Positions 1-9,085 of a stretch of 64,000 nucleotides of DNA are shown here, piece after piece; position 1 is the stretch's first letter; every line of letters starts with the position of its first letter. Source of the stretch: Flavipsychrobacter sp. (GTDB taxonomy: Bacteria; Bacteroidota; Bacteroidia; Chitinophagales; Chitinophagaceae); the NCBI GenBank assembly GCA_016787265.1, contig JAEUVF010000013.1:606116-670115 (forward strand), read 5' to 3'. Below the pieces are notes generated by a model. The model saw only the letters and a list, made by a program, of their open reading frames with translations, was not told the DNA's origin and ran no database searches. A program made the position numbers and the translations under genes.

Positions 1-275
1 CGTGTAGGGGAGCACTGAAAAATGATTCTTTTCTTTCCATCACCGAGAACATACTATTTATCTTCGGTGCAATTTCAGTTTGTAAAATTTTCATGTCGCA
101 AACAATCGGGGTGAGAAATTGAAATCCTTCTTAAATATTCACCTTAAACTTACTGTATTTTCACCTTATGGCAATACCAGAGGTTAAAATAGAGGAAGAA
201 ACAGGGAATAAAAAGAAACCAATCCGATCTTGCCCATTTGTGTTAATTTAGGAGGTTTACTGTAATCAACGATTC
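1..275. other. Left-edge non-coding stretch before galK
   Basis: No convincing gene is seen here. A short inverted repeat (CACCGA at 41-46, TCGGTG at 64-69) could be the remains of a hairpin for a gene lying left of the window. A perfect AGGAGG occurs at 251-256 but lies about 20 bases before the galK ATG, too far to act as its ribosome binding site. The sequence TAATTTAG just before it is one base off a Bacteroidota -7 box and may be the galK promoter. Confidence 0.4.
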
Positions 276-1475
276 ATGGATTCTTCGAGTATTACCCGAA
301 CAGGCAGTTCGCTTGCAGCCCATACCCACATCGCCAGGGAATTTTCATCCCGCTTTGGCCAGTCGCCGGATATTATTGTCAGTTCTCCCGGCCGGATCAA
401 CCTGATCGGAGAACACACCGATTATAATCTTGGATTTGTTCTTCCCGCCGCAATTGATAAATACATCCATATTGCCATCCGGAAACGGACGGATAAGGAA
501 CTGCATTTTTTTGCCGCAGATTTTACCAGTGCCTATACCGGAAAACTGGGAAACTGGGAAAGAAGCAGTCTTCAATGGCCCGATTTTCTCCTTGGGGTCC
601 TCAAAGAGTTTGATGAACATGGGGTTGAACTTTTTGGGATGGATCTCTGCTTTGGGGGAGATATCCCTTCAGGCGCCGGACTTTCATCTTCAGCGGCCAT
701 TGAGTGTGCCCTGGCGTATGCAATCAATGAAATCCTGCAGTTAAACTGGCCTAAAATTGAATTGGTGCAATTGGCCCAGGCTGCAGAAAATCGCTTTGTT
801 GGCGTACAGTGCGGTATCATGGATCAATTTGCTTCCATGTTTGGCATGAAGAATAAAGCCATTTTACTCGATTGCCGTAACCTAAAATATGAATACATAC
901 CGTTGGCGCTGGATCAGTATGCCATCCTCCTTTTGGATTCACAGGTAAAACATAGCCTTGCCAGCAGCGAATACAATGTACGGCGTGAACAATGTGAAAT
1001 GGGAGTGAAAGCTCTCCGGAAAGTTTATCCGCATGTGAATAGTCTGCGGGATGCCAATCGCGCCATGATTGAATATACCCTTAAAGACCAGGTACCCGAC
1101 CTGGTTTACAATCGCTGTAAATATGTGGTAGAAGAAAACCTCCGCCTTCAGGTGGGATGTGAAGCCCTCAGAAGAAATGATCTCGTTTCATTCGGAAAGA
1201 AAATGTTTGCTTCCCATGTTGGTTTGAGTAAGTTATATGAAGTTTCCTGTCCGGAGTTGGATTATTTGGTAGAACTCGCGCGACTCGAGCACAGTATCAT
1301 CGGTTCCCGTATGATGGGTGGTGGCTTTGGTGGCTGTACCATCAACCTGATCCGCAAATCCTTTATTAATGAAGTGGTGGAACGCATTTCAGATGCCTAT
1401 CAGCAGAAATTTTCAAAAGCCCCGACACCCATTATCTGCCAGCTTTCAAACGGAACAGCTACTGTTTCTTCCTAA
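276..1475 (+). CDS. galK: Galactokinase
   Basis: Galactokinase phosphorylates alpha-D-galactose with ATP to galactose 1-phosphate, the first committed step of the Leloir pathway, in the cytoplasm. All three GHMP-kinase signatures are visible. The galactokinase signature around residues 36-57 contains GRINLIGEHTDY. The ATP-binding loop PSGAGLSSSA spans about 131-140, and the C-terminal MGGGFGGCTINL lies near 345. The length of 399 residues is normal for the family. No other Leloir genes are next to it. The following gene starts 31 bases later and belongs to sulfur metabolism, so galK appears to be a single gene or the end of an operon left of the window. Confidence 0.96.
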   Translation: MDSSSITRTGSSLAAHTHIAREFSSRFGQSPDIIVSSPGRINLIGEHTDYNLGFVLPAAIDKYIHIAIRKRTDKELHFFAADFTSAYTGKLGNWERSSLQWPDFLLGVLKEFDEHGVELFGMDLCFGGDIPSGAGLSSSAAIECALAYAINEILQLNWPKIELVQLAQAAENRFVGVQCGIMDQFASMFGMKNKAILLDCRNLKYEYIPLALDQYAILLLDSQVKHSLASSEYNVRREQCEMGVKALRKVYPHVNSLRDANRAMIEYTLKDQVPDLVYNRCKYVVEENLRLQVGCEALRRNDLVSFGKKMFASHVGLSKLYEVSCPELDYLVELARLEHSIIGSRMMGGGFGGCTINLIRKSFINEVVERISDAYQQKFSKAPTPIICQLSNGTATVSS

Positions 1476-1506
1476 TTGAAAAGAAATAGTATTTTGCTGC
1501 CAGATC

Positions 1507-1953
1507 ATGCTGTCTGCAAAAGCTCAATATGCCATTCACGCCCTAACCTACCTGGGAGAACATTACCAGCAGGGCTTTATTCCTATTAATCAGATCGCCG
1601 AGAAAAGAAGAATTCCAGCCAAATTCCTGGAAGCCATTTTACTGGAACTCAGAAAAGCGGGTATACTTGGCAGTAAGGCGGGTAAAAATGGCGGCTATTA
1701 TCTGCTGAAACCCCCAGCAGAAATTCCAATGGTTACCATCCTGCGCCTGATGGATGGTCCGATTGCGTTACTTCCCTGTGTGAGCAAAAAATTTTATGAA
1801 CCCTGCCGACTTTGTCCTTACCCCGAAGCTACCTGTAATATCCGGCTGATCTTCCTGGAAGTGAGAGATGCCACTTTAAAAGTTATCGAAGGCAAAACCC
1901 TTCAGCACCTGATGCAAAATGATTACCAGGATCCTTCTGATTTTGTTATTTAG
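1507..1953 (+). CDS. Rrf2-family transcriptional regulator, probable regulator of the cys operon
   Basis: A 148-residue Rrf2 protein (IscR/CymR/NsrR family). It has an N-terminal winged helix starting MLSAKAQYAIHAL, a recognition helix region around residues 38-60, and the KNGGYYL wing near 60-66. Four cysteines at 91, 100, 103 and 110 sit where IscR and NsrR hold an Fe-S cluster, but their spacing (C-x8-C-x2-C-x6-C) differs from the three cysteines of IscR. The gene directly precedes cysJ and the rest of the sulfate-reduction operon. By analogy with CymR it probably senses sulfur or cysteine status and controls that operon. This role is inferred from family and position. A putative target lies at about 2019-2034. 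Confidence 0.85.
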   Translation: MLSAKAQYAIHALTYLGEHYQQGFIPINQIAEKRRIPAKFLEAILLELRKAGILGSKAGKNGGYYLLKPPAEIPMVTILRLMDGPIALLPCVSKKFYEPCRLCPYPEATCNIRLIFLEVRDATLKVIEGKTLQHLMQNDYQDPSDFVI

Positions 1954-2018
1954 ATATTTGTAAGAGTTTATTTTTCAATTGTTTATTCCAGTATTATCCA
2001 TTTATCTAAAACATCTAT

Positions 2019-2057
2019 TAAAACTATAGGAATTATGATATTTAGTGTATAATTTTG
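2019..2057 (+). promoter_or_regulatory. Putative cysJ promoter with possible Rrf2 operator
   Basis: TAATTTTG at 2050-2057 matches the Bacteroidota -7 consensus TAnnTTTG. Just upstream, 2019-2034 reads TAAAACTATAGGAATT. It includes the palindrome CTATAG and the GGAATT end reminiscent of CymR/Rrf2-type operators. Its position overlapping the expected -33 region would allow repression. No clear TTG -33 element is seen. The operator is an inference. Confidence 0.4.
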
Positions 2058-2127
2058 ATGCGTTAAACAATCTGGGCAGTTCTCCTGCGTTTAAGTGGAA
2101 CTGCTTAGCAGAAAAACACCTCTGAAT

Positions 2128-3984
2128 ATGAGTAATGTGAGCGTAGCCCTACCGTCGAACTTATTCTCCTCCCAGGACCAAAAACAGGTGCAGGAAATTA
2201 TTGAGCATTTTAATCCCCAGCAATTGCAATGGCTGGCGGGTTATTTGACCGGACTTCAGCACAGCAACCAGCAACTGCTTCAATTGATCAACCGGATTCC
2301 GGTACCACAAGAATCAATTACCACAGAACCAATTGCAGCACAGGAAAGTATCACCGTATTGTATGGTTCCAAAAGTGGCAATTCCAGGAAAGTGGCTAAA
2401 AACCTGCACGATAAACTGATCGCCCGCGGATTTACCACCGTTTTGCAGGATATGAACGCCTACCAGGGGAATCGCCTGAAAGATGAAAAATGGTTGCTCG
2501 TAGTAGTGAGTACCCATGGCGAAGGGGATCCTCCACCAGCAGCAGAAGACCTGCATGCTTTCATTAATAACAGAAAAGCACCCGCGATGCCGAATACCAA
2601 ATTTGCAGTGCTCGCACTTGGGGATAAAAGTTATGCCAGCTATTGCCAAACCGGTCGCGATTTTGACACCCGGCTGGGCGCCCTGAAAGCAACACGTTTG
2701 CTCGATCGTTTCGAAGCGGATGTAGATTATGAAGAAACTGCTGAATCCTGGATCGAGGCAGTCATTAATAAAGTGCAGGAAAGTTTTGGCACCGCACAGC
2801 CTGCAGTTAGTGGAATTACACATGTTAACGGAAACGGACAATTAAAAGAAGCCACTGTTACCTATAACCGAAAAAATCCATTCCGTGCCACTGTTCTGGA
2901 AAATATTCAGCTCAATGGCCGGGGCTCTGCAAAACAAACCTATCACCTGGAATTGTCACTCGAGGGCAGTGGTTTGCATTACCAGCCCGGAGATACATTG
3001 GGAGTTTGGGTCGAGAATCATTCGAGCCTGGTAGAAGGACTACTCGGATTCAAGAAATTCAATCCGGATACCCGCATTCAAATTAAGGATACAGATATCA
3101 GTTTGTTTGAGTTTCTGCAAAAACAGGCTGAACTTACCACAGTTAGCGGATCCTTTTTGGCTGCCTACACAGCCTTTGTAGATGATCCTGCACAGGCGCA
3201 TCAGTTGAATTCAATTCTGGCAGACAAACAGGCGCTCTCTTCCTTTGTTTATGGTAGAGATATCTGGGATGTATTAAAAGAATTTCCCAGCACTCTCAAT
3301 GAAGAACAGCTTGCTGCTATTTTATTACCTCTTCAACCCAGGCTCTATTCCATTGCGAGTTCACTGGAAGCACATCCTGAAGAAGTGCATCTTACCGTAG
3401 GTAGAGTGGTTTATTCGAATAATAACCGTGAACACAGGGGAGTGGCTTCCAATTTTATTGCGGATGTTCTACAACCCGGACAGGAAGTATTGGTGTTCAT
3501 TGATACCAATGAATCTTTCCGGCTTCCGGAAAACCAGGACACCCCTATCATTATGGTGGGACCAGGTACCGGTATTGCTCCTTTCCGTGCTTTTGTTGAA
3601 CAACGCGCTGAAACCGGAGCAGCTGGTAAAAGCTGGCTCTTCTTTGGCGATCAGCATTTCACTACCGACTTTCTGTATCAGACCGAATGGCAACGTTTCC
3701 TGAAGCAGGGTAGCCTCACTTATATGAATACAGCCTTCTCAAGAGATACCGATAAAAAAATCTACGTACAGCACCGGATGCAGCAACATGCGCAGGAACT
3801 CTACCAATGGTTGCAGGAAGGCGCTCATTTTTATGTATGCGGGGATGCCAAACGTATGGCGAAAGATGTGAAACAGACACTCATTCAAATTGTACAGGAC
3901 CAGGGCAAACTTGACCTGGAAGCAGCCCAGGACTATGTTAAACAATTGGTGAAAACGGGTCGTTACCAGGAAGACACTTATTAA
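2128..3984 (+). CDS. cysJ: Sulfite reductase (NADPH) flavoprotein alpha subunit
   Basis: Carries electrons from NADPH through FAD and FMN to the CysI hemoprotein, which reduces sulfite to sulfide. In order the protein has an N-terminal extension, a flavodoxin-like FMN domain beginning ITVLYGSKSGNS at about residue 75, a cytochrome P450 reductase-like FAD domain with RLYSIASS, and an NADPH-binding domain with MVGPGTGIAPFRAF. It ends in the usual CysJ tail, with the aromatic last residue seen in this reductase family. It is 618 residues long, against about 600 in enteric bacteria. The ATG at 2128 is preferred over an in-frame GTG at 2095, because the GTG adds only an unconserved 11-residue leader. 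It is followed by an 84-bp heptad array before cysI. Confidence 0.94.
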   Translation: MSNVSVALPSNLFSSQDQKQVQEIIEHFNPQQLQWLAGYLTGLQHSNQQLLQLINRIPVPQESITTEPIAAQESITVLYGSKSGNSRKVAKNLHDKLIARGFTTVLQDMNAYQGNRLKDEKWLLVVVSTHGEGDPPPAAEDLHAFINNRKAPAMPNTKFAVLALGDKSYASYCQTGRDFDTRLGALKATRLLDRFEADVDYEETAESWIEAVINKVQESFGTAQPAVSGITHVNGNGQLKEATVTYNRKNPFRATVLENIQLNGRGSAKQTYHLELSLEGSGLHYQPGDTLGVWVENHSSLVEGLLGFKKFNPDTRIQIKDTDISLFEFLQKQAELTTVSGSFLAAYTAFVDDPAQAHQLNSILADKQALSSFVYGRDIWDVLKEFPSTLNEEQLAAILLPLQPRLYSIASSLEAHPEEVHLTVGRVVYSNNNREHRGVASNFIADVLQPGQEVLVFIDTNESFRLPENQDTPIIMVGPGTGIAPFRAFVEQRAETGAAGKSWLFFGDQHFTTDFLYQTEWQRFLKQGSLTYMNTAFSRDTDKKIYVQHRMQQHAQELYQWLQEGAHFYVCGDAKRMAKDVKQTLIQIVQDQGKLDLEAAQDYVKQLVKTGRYQEDTY

Positions 3985-3985
3985 A

Positions 3986-4069
3986 ATGAGACGTCAGAAG
4001 TGAGATGTGAGAAGTGAGTATAATTCTAAAATCATAATTCATAATTCATAATTCATAATTCATAATTCC
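3986..4069 (+). repeat. Heptad-phased array A between cysJ and cysI
   Basis: Twelve consecutive 7-bp units fill the whole cysJ-cysI gap without breaking phase. The left units are of GTGAGAA or GTCAGAA type. From 4021 they change to TAATTCT and then TAATTCA. Read in another frame, the right half is five perfect copies of CATAATT at 4033-4067. The array ends two bases before the cysI ATG at 4072. The same unit types recur at 48388, 56413, 56540 and 63824, so this is one dispersed family. It is not a CRISPR array, because units are only 7 bp with no spacers. Confidence 0.9.
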
Positions 4070-4071
4070 AC

Positions 4072-5781
4072 ATGAATCAGGATAAATCCAAACTCAGTGA
4101 AGTTGAACATATAAAGGAAAGAAGCCGCTTTCTGGAAGGTACCATTCAGGACAGCCTGAAAGATGAGGTTACCGGTAACCTGTATGCGCAGGACCAGCAG
4201 CTCATCAAGTTTCATGGCAGTTATGTACAGAGTGATCGCGAACTTGATAAAGAAAGAAAAGCACAAAAACTGGAACCTCTTTATTCCTTCATGATCCGGG
4301 TGCGTGTACCTGGTGGTGTGGCGAGTCCGGCTCAGTGGATTACCATGGATGACCTGGCTGATAAATACGGGATGCCTACCCTGAAACTCACTACCCGTCA
4401 GGCTTTTGAGCTACATGGCATTCTGAAACACAACCTGAAGCCGACCATTAAAGAAATCAATGAATCGCTGATGAATTCCATCGCAGCCTGTGGTGATGTG
4501 AATCGTAATGTGATGTGTACGGTAAATCCTTACACCTCTAATATTCATGATGCAGTTCAACAGGTAGCCTTAGCCGTTAATGATCATCTTACTCCAAAAA
4601 CAAAAGCCTATTATAAGATTTGGGTAAATGATGAACAGGTAGCCGGTCCGGTTGAGGATATCACCGAAGAGCCCATTTATGGGAAAACCTACCTGCCCCG
4701 TAAGTTTAAAATCACTTTTGCCATACCGCCCTATAATGATACGGATGTGTATGCACATGATATCGGGCTGATTGCAATTGAAGAAAAAGGCCAGCTGGCA
4801 GGATTTAATTTCACGATTGGCGGTGGTATGGGTATGACTTTCGGTGATGAAAATACCTATCCGCGTATCGGCGATTTAATAGGATATGCACCGACAGAAA
4901 AAGTAGTTGATGTATGTGAGAAATTACTGACGATTCAACGCGATTATGGTAACCGGGAGAACAGAAAACTAAGCCGCTTTAAATATACCATCGAGAGAGA
5001 AGGACTTGACTTTGTAAAAGCGGAATTGAATAAGCGGCTCGGATATGATCTTGAACCTGCCAAACCCTATGTTTTCACCACCAATGGAGACAGTTTTGGC
5101 TGGGTGAAAGGGGCCAATGGAAAATGGTTCAATACCTTATACATCGAAGGAGGAAGGGTAAAAGACAATGAACAGTTTCAGCTGAGAAAAGGACTTCGGG
5201 CCATTGCTGAAATGCTGGAAGGCGGCGACTTTAGAATCACCGGAAATCAGAATGTTGTCATAGGAAATGTTGCTGAAGAACTGAAACCTAAAGTTGAGGC
5301 CCTGCTCGAACAATACGGATTGGCAGCACACCAGGAAGTGACACCCCTGCACCAGCACGCCATCGCCTGCGTTGCCCTGAATCTATGTCCGCTTGCCAAT
5401 GCAGAAGGTGAACGTTACCTGCCCAGCCTGATCACAAAAATTCATACGATACTGGAGAAATACGGCATTCCTGAACAACCGATCACTATTCGTATGACTG
5501 GTTGTCCGAATGGATGTGGTCGCCCTTACCTGGGAGAAATCGGATTTGTTGGCAGAGCCCCCGGTAAATACAACCTGTATTTAGGTGCAGCGTTTAATGG
5601 TGACCGTATGAATGTATTGCATAAGGAAGCCCTCAGTGAAGAAGAGATCCTGGCTGAACTGGATCCGCTGATTGCACAGTATGCTGCAGAACGTACCCCC
5701 AATGAACATTTTGGAGATTTCCTGGTGAGAAAGGAAATCATAAAACACCAATATTCCAAAGCTGATTTTCATCTCTTTTAA
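4072..5781 (+). CDS. cysI: Sulfite reductase hemoprotein beta subunit
   Basis: The siroheme and [4Fe-4S] subunit that performs the six-electron reduction of sulfite to sulfide. Four cluster and siroheme ligand cysteines are visible at 433, 439, 478 and 482, the last two in TGCPNGCGRP, which matches the enteric enzyme almost position for position. The two ferredoxin-like repeats are intact, and the length of 569 residues is usual. The upstream gap is completely filled by heptad repeats, so there is no space for an ordinary promoter, and expression presumably comes by read-through from cysJ. The stop is followed after one base by cobA, whose product feeds siroheme synthesis for this enzyme. Confidence 0.95.
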   Translation: MNQDKSKLSEVEHIKERSRFLEGTIQDSLKDEVTGNLYAQDQQLIKFHGSYVQSDRELDKERKAQKLEPLYSFMIRVRVPGGVASPAQWITMDDLADKYGMPTLKLTTRQAFELHGILKHNLKPTIKEINESLMNSIAACGDVNRNVMCTVNPYTSNIHDAVQQVALAVNDHLTPKTKAYYKIWVNDEQVAGPVEDITEEPIYGKTYLPRKFKITFAIPPYNDTDVYAHDIGLIAIEEKGQLAGFNFTIGGGMGMTFGDENTYPRIGDLIGYAPTEKVVDVCEKLLTIQRDYGNRENRKLSRFKYTIEREGLDFVKAELNKRLGYDLEPAKPYVFTTNGDSFGWVKGANGKWFNTLYIEGGRVKDNEQFQLRKGLRAIAEMLEGGDFRITGNQNVVIGNVAEELKPKVEALLEQYGLAAHQEVTPLHQHAIACVALNLCPLANAEGERYLPSLITKIHTILEKYGIPEQPITIRMTGCPNGCGRPYLGEIGFVGRAPGKYNLYLGAAFNGDRMNVLHKEALSEEEILAELDPLIAQYAAERTPNEHFGDFLVRKEIIKHQYSKADFHLF

Positions 5782-5782
5782 T

Positions 5783-6580
5783 ATGAAATCCTTAAAACCA
5801 CAAACCGGAAAAGTCTATATCACGGGCGCTGGCCCGGGTGATAGTCAACTGCTCACCCTCCGTGCAAAAGCGGTAATTGAGCTGGCAGATACCATTCTGT
5901 ATGACAACCTGGTAAACCAGGAAATTCTGGATTGGGCAAAACCCGGCGTGGAAAAAGTTTTTGTAGGTAAACTTCCTTACTGTTCCGTAATCACCCAGGA
6001 AACCATTAACCAGTGGATGGTGGACAAGGCACTGGAAGGTAAACAGGTGGTTCGTTTAAAGGGAGGAGATCCCATGATCTTCGGCAGGGGTGCTGAAGAA
6101 GCAGCCTTTCTGAAAGAAAATGGTGTCGAATTTGAAATTGTGCCGGGAGTAACCAGTGCATTGGCTGCCGGAGCGTATAGTGGAATTCCAATGACACACC
6201 GGGATGCCTCCCAGATGGTTCTTTTCGTAACGGGACATACCAAAAAAGGTAAAAAAACCGGGTTGAATTTCGACTGGCCTATGCTGGCTGCATTTGAAGG
6301 AACGATTGTTTTTTATATGGGGGTTAAAAATATTGGCGAAATTGCCAGCCACCTGGTAAATGCCGGGAAACCGGTTGAAACATTGGTAGCCGTTGTTGAA
6401 AATGGAAGTCTCCCTCAACAAAAAGTAGTAACCGGAACACTTACTACCATAGGTCAGGAAGTGGAACGTTCCGGCATCGGAACACCGGCTCTCATCATTG
6501 TGGGTAAGGTAGTAAAATATCACCAGCAGATCAATTGGTTTGCCGGCATACAGGAACAATATCATCAAAGAATTGCTTAA
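5783..6580 (+). CDS. cobA: Uroporphyrinogen-III C-methyltransferase (SUMT)
   Basis: Methylates uroporphyrinogen III twice with S-adenosylmethionine to give precorrin-2, the first step towards siroheme. The tetrapyrrole methylase signature is at the N-terminus (VYITGAGPGDSQLLTLRA, from residue 11). The GGDPMIFGRG loop and the VPGVTSALAA segment are also present. At 265 residues it is the single-domain form. The dehydrogenase/chelatase half of CysG lies separately in the fusion gene at 10790. Its start is one base after the cysI stop, which implies translational coupling and a role in supplying cofactor for sulfite reductase rather than B12. Confidence 0.93.
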   Translation: MKSLKPQTGKVYITGAGPGDSQLLTLRAKAVIELADTILYDNLVNQEILDWAKPGVEKVFVGKLPYCSVITQETINQWMVDKALEGKQVVRLKGGDPMIFGRGAEEAAFLKENGVEFEIVPGVTSALAAGAYSGIPMTHRDASQMVLFVTGHTKKGKKTGLNFDWPMLAAFEGTIVFYMGVKNIGEIASHLVNAGKPVETLVAVVENGSLPQQKVVTGTLTTIGQEVERSGIGTPALIIVGKVVKYHQQINWFAGIQEQYHQRIA

Positions 6581-6592
6581 AAACAAAAGCGA

Positions 6593-7405
6593 ATGAGTTT
6601 ACAACAGGGATATATCCTGAGTGCTTCGGTACCACAGAAAAAAAGAGTGATAGAGTTTTCACTCGATCTTTTCGAATACCTGTTTCCGGTAGTTGAAAAC
6701 GAAAAGAATTACGAAAACAAACACAAGCGGAAAGCGGATAGCCTCAGAAACAGTCTGCTGGAAATTCTCTATGCCTTTAGTGAAGCTTATCAGCTGGATG
6801 AAGAAAAAATTGCCACGGCATTTTTTGAAGAACTGGAAGCATGTAAGACCTGCCTGCTCGAAGATGCCACCGCCATGCTGCAGTTTGACCCGGCCGCCAA
6901 ATCCATTGAAGAAGTAGTGATTACCTATCCCGGTTTCCAGGCAATTGCTGCCTACCGGGTTGCGAATATTTTGTATCGGCTGCAGGTTCCCCTGATTCCA
7001 AGAATCATCAGTGAACATGCTCATTCTACAACCGGTATTGACATTCACCCCGGCGCCACCATTGGTGTACCCTTCATGATTGACCACGGCACCGGTGTGG
7101 TGATTGGAGAAACCACCGTGATCGGTAAAAATGTAAAAGTTTACCAGGGGGTAACTTTTGGTGCACTGGCAGTGAAAAAAGAAGAAGCAGAAACCAAACG
7201 TCACCCAACCATTGAAGATTACGTAATCGTATATGCGAACAGCACGATCCTCGGTGGTAAAACGGTAATTGGTCGCGATAGCATCATTGGAGGTAACTGT
7301 TTCATAGTGGAATCGGTTCCAGCCATGAGCATCGTCTACCACCAGCCGATCATTACTGTTAAGAATAAAAAAGATTTTACAGAACCATTAAACTGGGTTA
7401 TATAA
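6593..7405 (+). CDS. cysE: Serine O-acetyltransferase
   Basis: Acetylates L-serine with acetyl-CoA to O-acetylserine, the carbon skeleton for cysteine. The C-terminal left-handed beta-helix with hexapeptide repeats is plain, running from about residue 150, and includes the SAT signature with IHPGATIG, DHGTGVVIGE and VYQGVTFGAL. The N-terminal helical part (1-140) is longer than in minimal EpsC-type enzymes. At 270 residues it is close to enteric CysE. It lies 12 bases after cobA and 27 before the cysteine synthase, with which it would be expected to form the cysteine synthase complex. The C-terminal Ile of the protein is the usual anchor for that interaction. Confidence 0.93.
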   Translation: MSLQQGYILSASVPQKKRVIEFSLDLFEYLFPVVENEKNYENKHKRKADSLRNSLLEILYAFSEAYQLDEEKIATAFFEELEACKTCLLEDATAMLQFDPAAKSIEEVVITYPGFQAIAAYRVANILYRLQVPLIPRIISEHAHSTTGIDIHPGATIGVPFMIDHGTGVVIGETTVIGKNVKVYQGVTFGALAVKKEEAETKRHPTIEDYVIVYANSTILGGKTVIGRDSIIGGNCFIVESVPAMSIVYHQPIITVKNKKDFTEPLNWVI

Positions 7406-7432
7406 TTTATCCTTCACCTCAAATCAGAAACC

Positions 7433-8344
7433 ATGATTGCACAAAACATCCTTGAAACAATCGGCAATACGCCGCATGTAAAATTGAACCGCCTTTTTGG
7501 TTCGGACCATTCCGTATACATCAAACTGGAAAGAGCCAATCCGGGTGCCAGCATCAAAGACCGTATTGCGCTGGCGATGGTGGAAGACGCCGAAAAGAAA
7601 GGCCTGTTGCACAAGGATAGTGTAATCATTGAACCAACTTCTGGTAACACCGGCATAGGTCTTGCCATGGTTGCAGCCGTGAAAGGGTATAAACTCATCC
7701 TGGTGATGCCGGAAAGCATGAGCATTGAAAGACGCCGCCTCATGAGTTTGTATGGTGCCAGTTTTGAACTGACTCCCCGCGAAAAAGGTATGAAGGGCGC
7801 TATTGAAAAAGCAAAAGAACTGGTAGCCGCCACTTCCCATGGATGGATGCCCCAGCAATTTGATAATCCTGCCAACACGGAAGTACACCGCCGTACTACG
7901 GCCCAGGAAATCATAAACGATTTTCCGAACGGTCTGGATTACCTGATAACAGGTGTTGGTACCGGCGGCCATATAACCGGTTGCGCAGAAATTCTGAAAG
8001 CAAAATTCCCGAACCTGAAAGTGTTCGCTGTTGAACCGGAATTATCTCCTGTATTAAGTGGCGGTTCTCCTGCTCCACACCCAATCCAGGGTATTGGTGC
8101 CGGCTTTGTTCCGGGCATTTACAATGTAGCAGTTATTGATGGCGTGATCGGCGTTTCCAAAGACGATGCATTTGCCTACGCACAACGTGCCGCAAAAGAA
8201 GAAGGTATTTTTATGGGAATCTCATCCGGCGCATCACTGGCAGCCGTTGCCAAAAAACTGGCAGAAATCCCGGCAGGCAGCACCGTTCTTACATTCAACT
8301 ACGACACCGGAGAACGTTATTTATCAATCGAAGGACTTTATTGA
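7433..8344 (+). CDS. cysK: Cysteine synthase (O-acetylserine sulfhydrylase)
   Basis: PLP enzyme that replaces the acetyl group of O-acetylserine with sulfide to give cysteine. The PLP lysine is K42 in [14 protein letters not shown]. The substrate loop [13 protein letters not shown] follows at 68-80, and the phosphate-binding [10 protein letters not shown] is near 175. The length of 303 residues is typical of CysK/CysM. Sequence alone does not firmly separate CysK from CysM, but the position directly after cysE supports the CysK role. The last 20 or so codons overlap nothing, and cysH begins seven bases after the stop. Confidence 0.9.
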   Translation: MIAQNILETIGNTPHVKLNRLFGSDHSVYIKLERANPGASIKDRIALAMVEDAEKKGLLHKDSVIIEPTSGNTGIGLAMVAAVKGYKLILVMPESMSIERRRLMSLYGASFELTPREKGMKGAIEKAKELVAATSHGWMPQQFDNPANTEVHRRTTAQEIINDFPNGLDYLITGVGTGGHITGCAEILKAKFPNLKVFAVEPELSPVLSGGSPAPHPIQGIGAGFVPGIYNVAVIDGVIGVSKDDAFAYAQRAAKEEGIFMGISSGASLAAVAKKLAEIPAGSTVLTFNYDTGERYLSIEGLY

Positions 8345-8351
8345 GCAACAC

Positions 8352-9062
8352 ATGGATCTACAGCAAATAAATAAACAACTGACTTCCCTCAGCGCAGCAG
8401 AACGGTTGAAATGGATGAGTGAACAGTTCCCGGAGGGAATGGTATTCTCAACTTCCCTGGGTCAGGAAGACCAGGTGATTACCCATCTGATCGCCCGGCA
8501 GGCTCTCCCTATTCAATTGTTTACACTGGATACCGGCAGGCTCTTCCAGGAAACCTATGACCTGCTGGATAAAACCATCGCGCGTTATAAACTGCGCATC
8601 CAGGCATTCTTTCCACAGGCTGCTGCTGTAGAGCAATTGCTTACGGAAAAAGGTCCGAACAGTTTTTATGAATCGGTTGAGAACAGAAAAGAATGCTGTT
8701 ATATCCGCAAAGTTGAACCATTGAACCGCGCACTCAGGGGTGCCAGGGTTTGGGTAACCGGTTTACGTGCCGACCAAAGTGAAAACCGGGCAGGTCTGCC
8801 TTTTGCAGAATGGGACGAGGCACACCAGTTAATAAAACTACACCCCTTGCTGGATTGGTCGTATGAACAATTGCTGGACCATCTAAAACAGGAAAATATT
8901 CCTTACAACACTCTGCACGATAAAGGATTTCTGAGCATCGGTTGTGCCCCCTGTACCAGGGCGGTAGAACCGGGTGAAGATATCCGCGCCGGCAGATGGT
9001 GGTGGGAAGCTTCCAAAAAGGAATGTGGATTGCACCAGGAAACCAGTATTAAATTGAATTAA
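8352..9062 (+). CDS. cysH: Assimilatory adenylylsulfate (APS) reductase
   Basis: Reduces adenylylsulfate to sulfite and AMP with thiol reductant. The protein has 236 residues from the ATG at 8352. A longer upstream reading would run through cysK in another frame and is not credible. Cysteine pairs at 115-116 and 198/201 (CC and CAPC) are the [4Fe-4S] ligands that mark the APS-using type and are absent from PAPS-only enzymes. The catalytic cysteine is C225 in KKECGLH. The APS preference agrees with the absence of an APS kinase anywhere in this operon and with CysN lacking a fused CysC domain. Confidence 0.92.
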   Translation: MDLQQINKQLTSLSAAERLKWMSEQFPEGMVFSTSLGQEDQVITHLIARQALPIQLFTLDTGRLFQETYDLLDKTIARYKLRIQAFFPQAAAVEQLLTEKGPNSFYESVENRKECCYIRKVEPLNRALRGARVWVTGLRADQSENRAGLPFAEWDEAHQLIKLHPLLDWSYEQLLDHLKQENIPYNTLHDKGFLSIGCAPCTRAVEPGEDIRAGRWWWEASKKECGLHQETSIKLN

Positions 9063-9085
9063 ACAGAAAGAAAAGCAGAACAACT

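Noticed and set aside
121..175. Heptad repeat near galK (TTCACCTTA twice)
   Set aside because: The two copies are not in 7-bp phase and other units are absent.
166..252. Short open frame of 27 codons before galK
   Set aside because: No family, no promoter or coupling; galK leader is a better explanation.
1954..2094. Riboswitch upstream of the cys operon
   Set aside because: No SAM or other known riboswitch pattern was recognisable by eye; an operator fits better.
2095..2127. GTG start for cysJ
   Set aside because: Adds eleven unconserved residues; ATG 2128 fits better, though the GTG cannot be fully ruled out.
3986..4069. CRISPR-like array
   Set aside because: Units are 7 bp with no spacers and no cas genes anywhere in the window.
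8166..8351. Extended N-terminus of CysH
   Set aside because: The extra residues are an out-of-frame reading of cysK.
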